A stretch of DNA of 64,000 nucleotides from Muscardinus avellanarius (GCA_963383645.1 OY726560.1:66209823-66273822), one strand, 5' to 3'. Shown: positions 34,263 through 46,002, numbered from the stretch's first letter. Notes: generated by a model from the sequence alone, not told the origin. Made by a program: numbers and translations.

Positions 34263-34600
34263 GAAAGGAAGAACAGAAGAAAAAAAGAGAAAGAGTGTGT
34301 AGGTCAGGCTATGAAGACACAGAGTTGTCAACACAAGCCAAAATTTCAGAAGGAAGGTCTGAGCTAGAGATATATATCTGAAAGTTACTAGAATCCACAA
34401 GGGAGTTAAAACCTTGATATTAAAGAAAATCTTGGAAAACACTGACATTTAAGTGGTAGATATGGGAACATGGAAAGGGTGAAGTCTGTAAAGAAGACAG
34501 AAGGAATCAAAAAGTGGAAGGAGGTGCTGTCTTTCAGAAGCCAGTGAGGAAGAAGAGATGATCAATGGTATAATTCAAAGATATCCAATAATTTAAAATA
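34263..34600. other. unassigned non-coding DNA
   Basis: Purine-rich; nothing recognised. Confidence 0.4.
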
Positions 34601-34607
34601 CCTAAAA

Positions 34608-34820
34608 GCCGGGTGTGGTGGCTCACACTTGTAATCCCAGCGTTCGGGAGGCTGAGACTGGGGATTCGCGGTTCATGGCCACCATCAGCTACTTAGTGAG
34701 GCTCTTTGCAACTCAGTGAGACCCTGTTTCAAAATAAAAAAATAAAAAATAGGGCTGGGGGTATTGCTTGGAGGTAGAATGCCCCTGGGTACCATCCCCA
34801 GTACCACACACATACACACA

Positions 34821-34862
<42 letters not shown>
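34608..34862 (+). mobile_element. dimeric SINE (type 1), complete
   Basis: GCCGGGTGTGGTGGCTCACA, CATCAGCTACTTAGTGAGGC, GGGCTGGGGGTATTGCTTGG, GGGTACCATCCCCAGTACCA, a (CA)n tract (34807-34833), then a 29-A tail. Flanked by CCTAAAA (34601-34607, 34863-34869). Confidence 0.95.
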
Positions 34863-34865
<3 letters not shown>

Positions 34866-34885
34866 AAAAATCCTACTTGCTGCAT

Positions 34886-35240
34886 GTTATGGTTAGATAT
34901 AAAATATCACCTAAAGAAGCGTGTGTATTAATGTTTGGAGCTGCTGTATTTGAGTCATGAGGGTTATAATCCCAGCAGTGGTGACCCAGGCCAGTAGGGT
35001 GTGGCTGGAGGTGGGTCCCTGGGGGTGTAGCCTTGGGGATTATAATACATGGATCCTCTTCCCCATGCTCACTCTCTTGCTTCCGGTCTCCATGATGTAA
35101 GAAGCACAGCCCATGTGCTCTTCCTCTCTTTGCTTCCTGCCACCATGCCCTTAAATCTGCAGTCCCTAGCCTCACATGGACTGAATCCAAAACTGTAAGA
35201 AAATAGATCTTTCCTCTAACTTATATGATCAGATCTTTAG
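34886..35240 (+). mobile_element. MaLR-type LTR
   Basis: Shows the MaLR order: TGTTATGGTTAGATATAAAA, GGGTGTGGCTGGAGGTGGGT, CCTGGGGGTGTAGCCTTGGG, CTCTTGCTTCCGGTCTCCAT, CTTCCTGCCACCATGCCCTT, CATGGACTGAATCCAAAACT, GTAAGAAAATAGATCTTTCC. Confidence 0.85.
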
Positions 35241-35936
35241 ATTATAGCTGTAAGAATGCCAGCCAGGACACTGCATTTACTGAGATTAATTCCTTCCACG
35301 GACTAAGTTTCCTCTAGACAGGCCAGACAACAGGGCCTGATACACCATCTCCACTCTGTCCCTCCATTCTAGGTGTCTTAATGGTTTTCTGTTGTTGCAG
35401 GAAACCTCACTATCCATATGGTTTCTCAGTTCTTCCAAATCCCATTCAATTTCCCCATATTGTATTTTCTTTGCATATAATTGAAGTAGTTTCTTTTTGT
35501 CTGATTATATCTCAGTACAAGTAATAAAAACAAAAACTAAATATCCTGGGAGAAAGAATGAGGGAGAAGAATGTTGGAGACCAGCAGTGCAGACTATTCT
35601 TCTAGTAGTTTGTGTGAAAGAAGAAGAGAGACTTGACAGTAACTAGAAGAGACTTGGGCCTTTTTACTTGGCTTGGGATTAGAATGGGTAAATTTTGAGT
35701 TTCCTTTGAGGCTAAGGAGATGTCTGAAAAGAAAGAGAATAAAGATTGAGTAGTTGAGGAAGTTTGACTAATAGAATAAGGTCTTGAAGAAAACAGAAAG
35801 AAGGGATACATTTCAAAGGATCCAAGTAACAGGTTTGACTTTGAAAAGGATGGAAGAGTAATACTGAAATTGACAAAGAAATTAAGTATTGATGTGACTA
35901 TAAGTCACCTCGTGAGTAAGGTATATGAGATTTGTT
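35241..35936. other. unassigned non-coding DNA
   Basis: No gene or repeat recognised. Confidence 0.45.
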
Positions 35937-35951
35937 GATAGCCTCAGTTTC

Positions 35952-36275
35952 TTTTTTTTTCTTTTAACAATTTTTTTTTATTGAACATAAATAGTATACA
36001 TTTAAACTATATTTGGTGCCCTCTCCCCCCCGCCCCCGTTTTCCCTTCCCCCCTCCCACCAATGGTTGTCCAGGTTAACCATGTCTTATTCATAATTTTA
36101 CACATGTTCAGATATAGACCCTCATTAATCAAGATCAGCCTTCCTCCTCTCCTATCTTTCCATTCAAACTTTGCTGGTATTTTCCCTCCATTATCTGGAG
36201 TCCCACTGGTATCCTTTGTGTTTCCTAGTCTGGGCATATTAGAGGAAACATATGTACCTTCTCCTTCTGTACTTG
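35952..36275 (-). mobile_element. retroposon of unrecognised family
   Basis: 324 bp with a T-rich left end (a poly(A) tail on the minus strand), flanked by the perfect 15-bp duplication GATAGCCTCAGTTTC (35937-35951, 36276-36290). The interior begins TTATTGAACATAAATAGTAT and contains a C-rich tract (36022-36058). It lacks the SINE landmarks and the GTGCACCAAT end of the window's L1s. It may be the 3' end of a different LINE, or a retroposed transcript. Confidence 0.7.
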
Positions 36276-36290
36276 GATAGCCTCAGTTTC

Positions 36291-36630
36291 ACCAGGAAGT
36301 CTGAAGGTTTCCTGAGATTGGGGGAAGAGCAGGCTGAGAGTGATGGTATTTGGAAGCGTTCTCTCTAGAGTGGGAATGGCAGCTGACTAAGCATCTGAAA
36401 GGATCCATGAGTGATGAGGGGGCCAAGCTTGTGGAGAGGACAAAGGAATTTCAGTGGTGCGAATCTGCATGGTGTAGTTTGGACATTTCCCCTCCTCAGT
36501 TGCCTCTGGAAGCAAAAATGTAAGACCAGGGTTGGGGGTCTCGCCAGCTGAGTATTGTAGAAGGTGGGACTGCAGGAAATGGAAGGTAAGAGAGTGGAGC
36601 ATGGGCAGCAGAACCAGTAGAAGGAATGCT
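36291..36630. other. unassigned non-coding DNA
   Basis: Nothing recognised. Confidence 0.4.
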
Positions 36631-36800
36631 CAGGGTCACACAGTCAGGCGAGACTGGATCCAGTGCCCATCCTTGAGCAAGCGAGTTAACCTTTCTAAGC
36701 CTCAATTCCCCCAACCAAAAAATGGAGATAACAATAATCCCCACCTCAGGAGATTATTAGACTGAATGAGAGCTTTCATCTAGAGTACATGTTAAAGATA
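36631..36800 (+). mobile_element. MIR SINE
   Basis: GGTCACACAGTCAGGCGAGA, AGTTAACCTTTCTAAGCCTC, AATTCCCCCAACCAAAAAAT, GGAGATAACAATAATCCCCA: the MIR core and 3' order. Confidence 0.75.
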
Positions 36801-36864
36801 CACAAACATACAGAACTAAGTGAGGGACAGCAAAGTCAGACCTTCCCACTCACCAAATTTGCTA

Positions 36865-37215
36865 GAGTTTAGGTCTGGAATGTTCTCTAAATGTTCATGA
36901 GTTAAAGGCTTAGTTCCCAGCCTGTGGCACAAATGGTGGTACCTTTAGAAGGTAGAGCCTAGTAGAAAGAAGTTAGGTCAATGGGGCATACCCTTCGACA
37001 CCCCAGACCTTTCACTCACCCCCTCCCTTGATGCGCAGCCACCACGAGCAATTTTCTCCAATATATTCTCCCACCATGAATTAGAACCTCACTACAGATC
37101 CAAAAAGCAACAAGCCAACCAACCATGGACTGAAACCATAAGCCAAAATTCACCTTTCCTCCATATAAGTTATTTGTCTGAGGTATTTTGTCACAGTGAC
37201 AGAAAGCTGACTCAC
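36865..37215 (+). mobile_element. MaLR-type LTR
   Basis: GTTTAGGTCTGGAATGTTCT, GAGTTAAAGGCTTAGTTCCC, CAACCATGGACTGAAACCAT, TAAGTTATTTGTCTGAGGTA, TTTGTCACAGTGACAGAAAG: the same LTR class as 34886-35240, more diverged. Confidence 0.8.
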
Positions 37216-37984
37216 ACAAGACCCCTATTCAATTCTCATATCCGCAGAACTTTCTATGAAGATAAATATCAATCAACAAACAGTTCTGAAACTGCCTTAA
37301 CATACACCATGTACATTTCCAAAACAAACCCCTTCTCTGTCTCCAAACCACACTGGAAGATTCTACTGAGGGCCTGGTCATCTTTTCTCTTGAAAGAATA
37401 AAGCAGTTGCAGAATCCTACATTAAAACTGGAATCATACAGAATATAAACCTCTGGAGAGCCACAGACCAGACAAATAAACTAGAATGTAAATATGGTCC
37501 CTGTAAGGCAAGAGCTCCTCCCAGGACAAAGGGCTCAGAAGAAGAGATTTGGAAAACCTGAATAGACAAACAGGGGCACATTTAGCTACCCAAAGGCACA
37601 GCTCTCCAACTAACAATGCTGTGACTCTGATGTCTCTCTTACTCTGATTTACAACTTCGCAAAGTCATCATGTGGTCTGCTGACTACACAAGCTCTTAGT
37701 ATTTTTTTGTTGTGTTTGTTTTGTTTTGTTTTGCCTTCTTATTTCTCACTAAATGTTTTTCTCATGACCAACAGATGAAGAAAGACTCCCCATAGAATGG
37801 ACACCCTCAGATAGACACCTGGGCCAGTTAAATTGCCTCTAACAAGTTATTAAGGGATAAAAATAAATCACTGCCTCTAATGACCATTTTAGAAATAAGC
37901 TATGAAATTATTTTACTTTGTTCTTTTTTCCATAGATAAGGAGTTAAAGGAGCTAAACAACACTATACATTTACCTATTTTTAC
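37216..37984. other. unassigned non-coding DNA
   Basis: Nothing recognised. Confidence 0.45.
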
Positions 37985-38206
37985 ATTTGTTTGTTTGTTT
38001 GTTTGTTTGTTTGTTTGTTTTGGTGGTGGTACTGGGGTTCCTGGAAACCCTTCTCTTTCTGGGCTACACTCCCAGAAACCTATTTTTTATATTTTTATTT
38101 GGAAACAGGGTCCCTTAAGCCAGCGAGCCTGGCTTCGAACCTGCTCAATCCTCCTGTCTCCGCCTCCCAAGCGCAGGGATTACAAGCGTGCTCCACCATG
38201 CCCAGC
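37985..38206 (-). mobile_element. dimeric SINE (type 2) with (TTTG)n tail
   Basis: TTTG repeats at 37985-38020 form the tail. Then the antisense type 2 ID half (TGGTACTGGGGTTCCTGGAA) and B1 half (CCCTTAAGCCAGCGAGCCTG, CTCCGCCTCCCAAGCGCAGG, GCTCCACCATGCCCAGC). Confidence 0.94.
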
Positions 38207-39981
38207 ATTCCTCCTTTTCAATTAAAAAGAAATAACAACACCCTACAGAGTGAAGAGGAACTAACAGTTGTATCTTTATCCCTTTAACGAATCTCAGTGA
38301 TATGAAAATGACACAAGTCACCACTAATTCCCAGGAATCAGGGAGGAAATATCTAAAAAGGTTTAATGAACAGATAAAGAAAGAAAGCTGGCAACAGACT
38401 TTTCCTTAGAACTATGATAATCGACACCAGAGCTAGTGTCCAGCTCTCCTACAGATTGAAAATGCTAAAAGCTTCACCCAGAGTCAACAAATGCCATGTT
38501 CTCAGGAAAGGCGTCTTAGGGGACAGATCTGTTACCCCTCGGTGGCCATGTTTCATCTCACCGCTCACCGCAGGGCGGGCAAATTAAAGGAGGCTTTGTG
38601 TACCTGCTTTCTGACAGAAGCTAGGTTTGTGCGGCTCAGGAAGGCGGGGTCTTGCCCTGGGGCCTCAGGACGGAAACACACACAGACAGTATGTGTATAA
38701 AGACACATGCAGCACAGTCTTCAAACAGGGCTCCTGCAGGCGATTTCCCTGCATCTTAGACTTGCTGAAGAGAAGAGTGAGTCATCTGCAGGTCAAGAAG
38801 ATGTGACAGGGAAACTGCTTTTCTTTTCTTTTTTGCTTTTGCTTTTGCATTTAATATAGATTTTCCTGTTCAAAGTCAGAAATGCTTGAAGTCTTTTCCA
38901 AACACCATGGGTCTTACTATAAAGACAAGTGTGCACAAAGGTCATCTTAAAAAGTTTTAGTGTGATGGCAAAGTTCCTTCACAGCATGCCCAGTTTACAC
39001 AATGCATTTTAGTGTCATCCAAAAAGAAAAAGAAAAAAAAAAAAAAAAAGGAACATCTGTTGCATGCTGTTATTAGCATATGTTACCCTACCAGAGGCCA
39101 CTAGGCCCTCTGGGAGTGTTGACAGTTACAGAGAGGATGGGACAGTGGGAGGCGTTCTGGAGCCACTCTGCTAGCCCACTCTGGGGTGAGGATCTGTGCT
39201 TCTAATCATCACCCAGTGGGAATAGGCTACAGAGCAGAGCAGGTAGTGCAGGGCAGACGGAAGAAGCTGGCTTTCCAGAAGCTAGGCCCTCCGTTGACCT
39301 CCCTGGCCTTTTGCAAATCAAGGGCAGTAAAGACCCCAACAAGAGGAACCTCCTAAAGCCTTTGCTTACAAACCTCAGCATGGGGTAGAAATGGTCCTTC
39401 CTGACTTCCTGGATGCTTGGGGAAAATTTTTTTAACACCTGGTCCTAAAAGCCTTTCAGACTAACCCATGTGTCAGTCAAGAGCCACTCCTGCTCCACCA
39501 TCAAAACAATGTTTTCATCCCTAATTCCTTACACCAGAGAGTAAGGAGTAAAACCTTGCAATGTGAAAAACTGGCCCCTAAGCCAAGACAGCAGCAGAGT
39601 AGCTTGGAAGGAATGTCCCTCCCATTGTACTTTCGCATGCTATGCTGTTTATGGGCACTGCACTTAATTCTGTTATTTTTTCTGCCTTTGTATCCAAGGA
39701 AATCTGGGGGATGGGTAGGGGGAAAGAAAAAACAAGAAAAAGAAAGCTGTTGCTGCAATGCATCCCATGGAGTCAAACTGGATGGATTTGATTTGCTGTG
39801 GCAGTGTGAAGATGCTGAAAGGGAGCCCTCGGTCCATGGCCTTTCTGAGGGTGTCTGACTGGGTAATTTGAGGAGAGTTTCTTCATAATGGTGCCCTTTT
39901 TTGCATGGCAGGCATTTTTGAAACTCACCTGTAAACCAGGGAAATGTATAGGGATTTTTTTTCCTTCCTCTTCTCTTTTAT
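38207..39981. other. unassigned non-coding DNA
   Basis: No gene recognised. Short low-complexity runs occur at 38816-38850 (CTTTT) and 39022-39049 (A-rich). Confidence 0.45.
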
Positions 39982-40177
39982 CTGCTGGGAGTATCTCTCA
40001 GAGGTAGAATGCCCCTGGGTTTCATCCCCAGTACCCTAATTTTGTATTCTTTATTTTTGAAACAGGATCTCACTGAGTTGCAAGGGGCTTAAGTAGCTGA
40101 GGCTGTCTGCAAACTGCAATCCTCCAGTCTCTGCCTCCTGAATGCTGCGATTACAAGGGTGCACCACCAAGCCCGGT
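39982..40177. mobile_element. rearranged SINE: ID half and B1 half in opposite orientations
   Basis: 39982-40035 reads as a plus-strand ID half (GCTGGGAGTATCTCTCAGAG, GTAGAATGCCCCTGGGTTTC, CCCCAGTAC). From about 40036 the sequence is the minus-strand linker and B1 half (TATTCTTTATTTTTGAAACA, TCTCTGCCTCCTGAATGCTG, GTGCACCACCAAGCCCGG). All other dimers in the window keep the halves co-oriented. Confidence 0.85.
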
Positions 40178-40479
40178 CGTTGTATCTCAATTTTAAATTG
40201 AAGATGGGATAACCTCAGCAAAGCTGAAATGGAAGGATAGGAGACAAAGAAGGCTGAGGTTGATTAATGGAGTAGCTACACCCGAATATGTGTAAAAGTA
40301 TAAATATTGCATGGTTAACCTGGACACTCACTGTTGGGAGAGGGGGAAGGAGAAGTGGGCGGCACAAGCACAGTCTGAATGCATGCCATTTTCAATATGA
40401 TCTACATAAAAATAAATAAATAAATAGATAAAAATTAATTAAATTAAATACATTGATGATTTTAAACGTTTTGGCCTTG
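40178..40479. other. unassigned DNA, possible L1 3' trace
   Basis: GGGAGAGGGGGAAGGAGAAG followed by TGATCTACATAAAAATAAAT and an A-rich tract suggests an old L1 tail. Not firm. Confidence 0.35.
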
Positions 40480-40800
40480 GACACAGAATTGAGCCTTTTA
40501 AAACTATGTATACAAAAACAACCACACACACAAATGCACTTGCTATAATTTAACAATACTTACAATAAAAACAACTTTAATGTCCAACTACACTGTAAAG
40601 TTTAATAAACTGATATATTTGTATAATAGAATACCATCTAGCCACTGACCGTGATAATATAGAACAATGTTCAGTGATATAAAGACAACATCACACACAC
40701 AAGAACACCAAAACTTGCAAAGGAGTACATTTAATGTGTCCTTTTTTCACACATGCATATGATTTAAAAATCATAAAATTATTAGGATAATAGTGTCCAC
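40480..40800 (+). mobile_element. old L1 3' fragment
   Basis: ATAATAGAATACCATCTAGC, ATAATATAGAACAATGTTCA and CAAAACTTGCAAAGGAGTAC follow the old-L1 ORF2 C-terminal order (AATGGAATATTATTCAGCC-type block). Diverged. Confidence 0.65.
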
Positions 40801-41204
40801 AACCTCTCAGTAATCAGATTTTGAGTGAGTGATTTTGTTCTTTTCATCAATCCCCAACATCCTTTTCCTGAAATTTATAAGAAATGTGCTGAATTTTTTA
40901 AATGGTATTTTTCAATAACATTACTTTTTAAACTGAGGTCAGGATACTCAAACACAAGCAACAGAAACAGCCACATTCGAGTAGAAGCCCAGGACATCAA
41001 GACCAGTTGAATTGAAAAGAACTTCAAATGGTTAGAAATGAGTTTACATCTGTGACACCCTGCACTATGACAAGATGCTGTGCTGAGTGGACAGGACACC
41101 AGCAGATAGCAGGGTGGGACCTGAAGGGAAACACTCCAAGATACCTGCACATTTGTATGACTTTGACTTTCACTAAGATGTATAATTACACTGTATCAGT
41201 AAAA
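40801..41204. other. unassigned non-coding DNA
   Basis: Nothing recognised. Confidence 0.4.

Positions 41205-41257
<53 letters not shown>
41205..41257. repeat. (GT)n microsatellite
   Basis: About 25 GT dinucleotides. Confidence 0.96.
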
Positions 41258-41259
<2 letters not shown>

Positions 41260-41460
41260 CATCCTGGCTTTTACTACTTTCCAGCCATAGAAAGGGACCT
41301 TGGGAAAATGTCTTAACTTTTCTGACCTTTGGTATCCCCCCACCTAAAAAGTAGAAGATAAAAAGTTTCTCACAGGGTTGTACTGATGTTTAAATTAGAG
41401 AATCTATGGAAAATGTCTAGCATAGTACAGGTATTATTGAAATGGTACTGATGTGATTAA
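41258..41460 (+). mobile_element. MIR SINE
   Basis: GGCTTTTACTACTTTCCAGC, GACCTTGGGAAAATGTCTTA, CACAGGGTTGTACTGATGTT, AATGTCTAGCATAGTACAGG: MIR core and 3' end in order. Confidence 0.75.
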
Positions 41461-43069
41461 GATGATGTTCACTTAAAAGACAAGAAGTTCAGGCATAGGG
41501 GGTTAACTGACTGATTCCAGCCTGCTTACCAAGCAAGATGTGAACCCAGATCCAATGGCAAGACCACACTCATTCGACTACACCAATCACATACACCAAG
41601 TTTTAGACATCTGAGCTACATCTGTCAGGAACACCCAAATCACTCTTTCCTCTGCCCCTGTCATGCTATTTCTGCCAGTCTCCTCCCCACTAGACTTGAA
41701 GTTCAACTTTCCCCCTGTACCTTTCCCCTCAACCCTTTGGGTCTTGCCCCAGAACTTGACCTCTAGGACTCCCAATGACTCTTCTGGTTCTCCTAGACTC
41801 GGTCATGTGGCAAAAGTCCTCCTTCCCAGTCTATGAAGGCCACGCTGACCTCTGTCCAACAAGGGAGGTATAGCAGACATAGTGATGACTGATAGAAAGC
41901 AAATGATTATCTAATACTGAAGATGTACACAGTATTCTTTTGGATCATAGTATGATGCTCAGGCCCAGCCTTTAACCATTCTTGGATTTTGCTGTGAAAC
42001 ACTACTTTAAAACTAAACAACAACAACAACAAAAAAAAAACCCTCAAGAGAATTTCAATCATAATTGTAAAATATTTGGGAAAGAAGAGTCAAAATGAAA
42101 TTATTTACCCATTGTATTCTAATATAAGCAGTAGGAATACAAAATAAATTATGGAAGTAATGCAATTCCATAAAATACATGACAAGAAGAACCACAGGCA
42201 TTACTACTGAATGTGGCTGAAAAGGTATTTTTGGAGGGACTGAGATACTTTATAATGCTGGAAAAACTCAAGATCCTAAATAAGCAAATTGTTTTAGCAT
42301 TTCTGTTCCAAGCAATAACATTCAAGAGCTGCATGGAGATTGTTTTCAATAGAAATTTTATGGGAAAACTATAACTGGAAATAAAAGAAATATTCTAGCC
42401 ATAAACATAACATATCTCTTGTTGCACATGTTGGTGATGACACTGAATGAGCTCTCCAAGCAAAGTAAGAGTTATGATGTGTGGTGTCAGCATAATAAAA
42501 TAGGGCTTCTCTCTCTTAAAGGTCAATCTTGAGCTTCATAAACTTGTACAGAATTTCACAGCCTGAAATCTATGTTAAGGGGACACTGAGAACCAGATGG
42601 CAAGATTTTTTTTAAAAGAAAAATAGAGCCTTACATCCCTGCCTTAATTCATTGCAGCACAAGTCAGTATTGAGTAGCTATTCTGAAGACTTAGAATAAA
42701 AAGTTATTGTAAAAAAAAAGTTTATAGATCTAGATTCTCCTGGAGAATGTGCCCACACAGAAAAAAAAGTGAGAATTGAGGTGTCATCTCAAATAGCCAG
42801 CATTTATCATTCTGTTTCTTCTTTAATAGGTAGAAATTTGTAAGGCTATTAACATTATGATTGAAATAGCTTCTGGCCTTCATATTTATTTCTCATACTG
42901 GTACAAAAAGTGTAAAAAGGATGTAAAAATAGGGTAGAAATGTTAGTTGAACTGAAACAAGTAGCCTCCTCATTTAGGAGAGGTCTAACCTTGGGTTTGA
43001 GAGAATTAACTGCAAAGTTAACCTTGGCCTTGCCAAGCACATTGCCTGATTTGAATCCTGTATCAGTCA
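41461..43069. other. unassigned non-coding DNA
   Basis: No gene or classifiable repeat recognised over 1.6 kb. Confidence 0.45.
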
Positions 43070-43190
43070 CACATTATGTGAACTGGGAGGAGCTGTAAAC
43101 CTAAATCTCAATATTCTCATCTGTAAAACGAGGGTAATAATAATCTCCTCTAAGGGGGGGTTATTGTTATCTTTAAACAACTTAATAGGT
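43070..43190 (+). mobile_element. MIR SINE fragment
   Basis: AACCTAAATCTCAATATTCT, CATCTGTAAAACGAGGGTAA, TAATAATCTCCTCTAAGG correspond to the MIR 3' half. Confidence 0.65.
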
Positions 43191-43346
43191 GTGAATGATT
43201 TGGCAGGAGAACTAGTTCATAGTTTTACTTTTTATTTGTACATATTTATTTAGTTCATACACCATATAATTCACCTCTTTAAGGTGTACAATTCAATGTT
43301 TTTAGTATACTCATATATTCACGGTTATATAACTATCACCACATTA

Positions 43347-43554
43347 GTTTTTTATTTATTTTTGTGTGTATGGTTCTATGGATTAAGCCCAGGGGTATTC
43401 TACCTCTGAGCTACACCCTAGCCCTTTTTTGGTTTTGAAACAACTTCTTGGTAGGTTGCTGAAAGTCTCACTACATTGCAGAGACTGTCCTTGAACCTAT
43501 GATCATATCTCAGCCTCCCAGTTACTAGGATTACTCTGTGTGTTACCACATTTG
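43347..43554 (-). mobile_element. dimeric SINE (type 1)
   Basis: Antisense: GTGTATGGTTCTATGGATTA, GGTATTCTACCTCTGAGCTA, CTCAGCCTCCCAGTTACTAG, GTGTTACCACATTTGG. Confidence 0.9.
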
Positions 43555-44094
43555 GATTCCAAGATCAATCTTAGAACACCACAGAGATCCAGCTTGACAG
43601 AACCACAGTCATCTTGGTTGCGACCAGCATTTTTCCCACCCATGCTTTCCAAACCTGGAAGGATAAGCAATGGCACTGTGATGGTGGACCAAGCAGTTTC
43701 TTGCTAGCCACGGATGTCCAGACTGCTCCTTAATTGATGCATGACATGTTCAATTTTTTAGAAAAACCAGGTATATTTTAGTTGGTAGCAGCCCCCCTCC
43801 TTTGTATAGCTTAGCATAGAAACCTCCGTCTCTTGCTGCCTCCTAAAACCTTTAAATAACTCCCTAATAAAATTGTACTCTCTGCGATTCTCCATTTTTC
43901 CTTTTTGTTCTTTTTCTCTTGGTATCTCCCTCCTTTGGCAGCTGGTTCACCTTCAACACTTTCATTAAGAAGAAAGTCTCCACTTTTATTTTCTTACAAC
44001 TCTCTCTTCCTCCATCCCTTATTGTTCTACCCCACACTACTCTGCAGCCCCAGGCAGCCACTATTCTGCTTTCTGTCTCTACAGATTTACCTAA
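43555..44094. other. unassigned DNA, possible LTR remnant
   Basis: The stretch to about 43900 ends with AACTCCCTAATAAAATTGTA, an R-region-like poly(A) signal context. I cannot find paired ends or a target duplication. Confidence 0.3.
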
Positions 44095-44453
44095 TCTGGA
44101 CTTTTCATTTAAACAGAATTATGTCATATGTGGTCTTCTGTGACTGGCTTCTTGCACTTAGAATGTTTCCCAAGTTCATCCAATTTGTAGCCTGTATCAG
44201 TGCTTTATTTCTTCATATTGAGGAACAATACTCCATTACATAAATTTATCAGATTTTACTTATCTACTCATCAGCAACAGAAATTTGGGTTGTTTTCACT
44301 TTTTGGCTATTGTAAATAATGATGCTATGAAGGTTCCCTATATTTTTACCAATACTTTCTGATTTAATCAATCCCAATGATTGTGAAGTGCTATTTCATT
44401 GTGATTCTGATTTACATTTTACTGAAAGCTAAGGGTGTTATTATTACCATTTT

Positions 44454-44472
44454 CACACACACACACACACAC

Positions 44473-44521
<49 letters not shown>
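44454..44521. repeat. (CA)n(TA)n microsatellite
   Basis: About 11 CA units followed by about 22 TA units. Confidence 0.96.
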
Positions 44522-44526
<5 letters not shown>

Positions 44527-44599
44527 GGAGAACTGTCTATGTAGATCCTTTACCCTTTTTCACTGAGTTATTATTCTATTATTGAGGAATAATAAATCT

Positions 44600-44865
44600 T
44601 TATGCAGTCTGTATGTTAAACCAAATACACCAAAAGAAAATGAAGCCAGTCTCTCTTTTGAATACAGTTGCCAAAATCCTTAGCAAAATTTTAGTAATTA
44701 AATCCAGGAACAAAAGTTTATAATGTGGCCAAGTAAGATTTATCTCATGAATGCAGAGTTGGCATAATAGCTAAAGCTCAAATTATATGTTACTCAAATA
44801 TAAATAAAGGACAAAACTCACAGAATCATGCAGAAAAGGCATTTGACAAAGTCTACCCAGTCTCT
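44600..44865 (+). mobile_element. L1 ORF2 fragment (reverse-transcriptase region), degenerate
   Basis: AGTTGCCAAAATCCTTAGCA, GTGGCCAAGTAAGATTTATC, CAGAATCATGCAGAAAAGGC, ATTTGACAAAGTCTACCCAG follow the L1 reverse-transcriptase domain order. Stops and losses throughout. Confidence 0.75.
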
Positions 44866-45340
44866 CTCCCAGACTTATTGCTCTCAAATTTCTGAGAAAT
44901 CTTTAAATTTTAAAGTGGCCATAAATTCACTCACAAAAAATTACTTCATATGCTACTAATTAGCCCACAAGTAGATAAAAAGAAAGACAACATGTAAAGA
45001 AATCTGTAACTTAGAGGACTGTCTGATGTTATCTACTGGACAGATAATGGTGGCAAGTGTGCTGAAAATGACCAAACTGAACTCCTTCTCACATACCTTT
45101 CCATACCCAACCCTCACCAAGTTTCCTTTAAAAGGGCCTGAAAACCTTCAGAGTGTCTTTGACTCTTAAGATGGCTGTATGCTCTCTTGAATTTCTTTTC
45201 CTTGCTTTCCTAAAACGACCTCTGTGTTCTACTGACAGGTGCTAAAATTTCTCTCATCACATACATCAAGGTCCCCATTTGTCCTGTATCTAGTTCCTCC
45301 TCCTCCATCCAGACATTCCTCAGAACCCTCTTCTGGGGAT
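44866..45340. other. unassigned non-coding DNA
   Basis: Nothing recognised. Confidence 0.4.
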
Positions 45341-45344
45341 ATCT

Positions 45345-45935
45345 TTTTCCTGGTAACAATACCATATCCAAAATTTAATTCAAAATGGATCATGGACCTA
45401 GATATAAAAGCTAAAATTATACATTTTTTAGAAAAAGTACATAGAAATAAATTTGGAATCAGGAATTAGGCAATAACTTGGTCAATACAATATCAGAAAT
45501 ATAAGCAATTACTCAGCCATAAAGAAAAACACAATTACATCATACAGGGAAATGGATGGAACTGGAGAACATTATGCTAAGTGAGCTTAGTCAGTCACAA
45601 AAAATAAGAAATTGGATGCTCTCCCTAATATGCAAAAAATAGGGAGAAATGGGTCATAAAAGAAACTCTAGATGAAGAAGGAGATTCTATAGATGAGCAA
45701 ACAAGGCGACCTGAGCGAATGGGAGGGAGAAGAGGGAAAGTCTCTAATGCACATGATGTAGTTTAACAAACATGTCAAAGTCAACCACTAAGCCAAGCAT
45801 GAGAAGGAGAGTGGGGGAGGGAATGGGGAAGGAATTGGGTTAGGGCTAATTGAGTGATGTGTGCATGTATGTCTCTACCATCTTTTATCCCATTAAGATG
45901 TATGACTACAATGCACCAATAAAAAATTTTAAAAA
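45345..45935 (+). mobile_element. young L1 3' end with internal deletion
   Basis: ORF2 C-terminal text (AAAATGGATCATGGACCTAG, CAATTACTCAGCCATAAAGA, AATGGATGGAACTGGAGAAC, TGCTCTCCCTAATATGCAAA) leads into a 3' UTR with GTCAACCACTAAGCCAAGCA, a G-rich tract and CAATGCACCAATAAAA. The UTR is the same as that on the ORF1-only LINEs (copy C 32204-32360). Bases between about 45500 and 45510 join distant ORF2 parts, an internal deletion. Confidence 0.88.
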
Positions 45936-46002
45936 AGAAAAAGAAAAAATTAATTTGACTCTATCAAAACTTAAAACATTTTTCTTTAAAGGATACCATC
46001 AC

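Larger units (their letters stand above)
43225..44450 (-). mobile_element. old L1 (L1M-type) pieces, antisense, interrupted
   Basis: 43225-43346 has the ancient L1-associated TTAAGGTGTACAATTCAATG text. 44095-44440 has TTAAACAGAATTATGTCATA, GCACTTAGAATGTTTCCCAA, GGGTTGTTTTCACTTTTTGG, TATTGTAAATAATGATGCTA, all read antisense to L1 ORF2. Between them lie a SINE (43347-43554) and about 500 bp of unassigned DNA. Confidence 0.75.

Noticed and set aside
36001..36280. 99-codon plus-strand frame
   Set aside because: Lies antisense inside the 324-bp retroposon at 35952-36275; the open frame follows from its C/T-rich composition.
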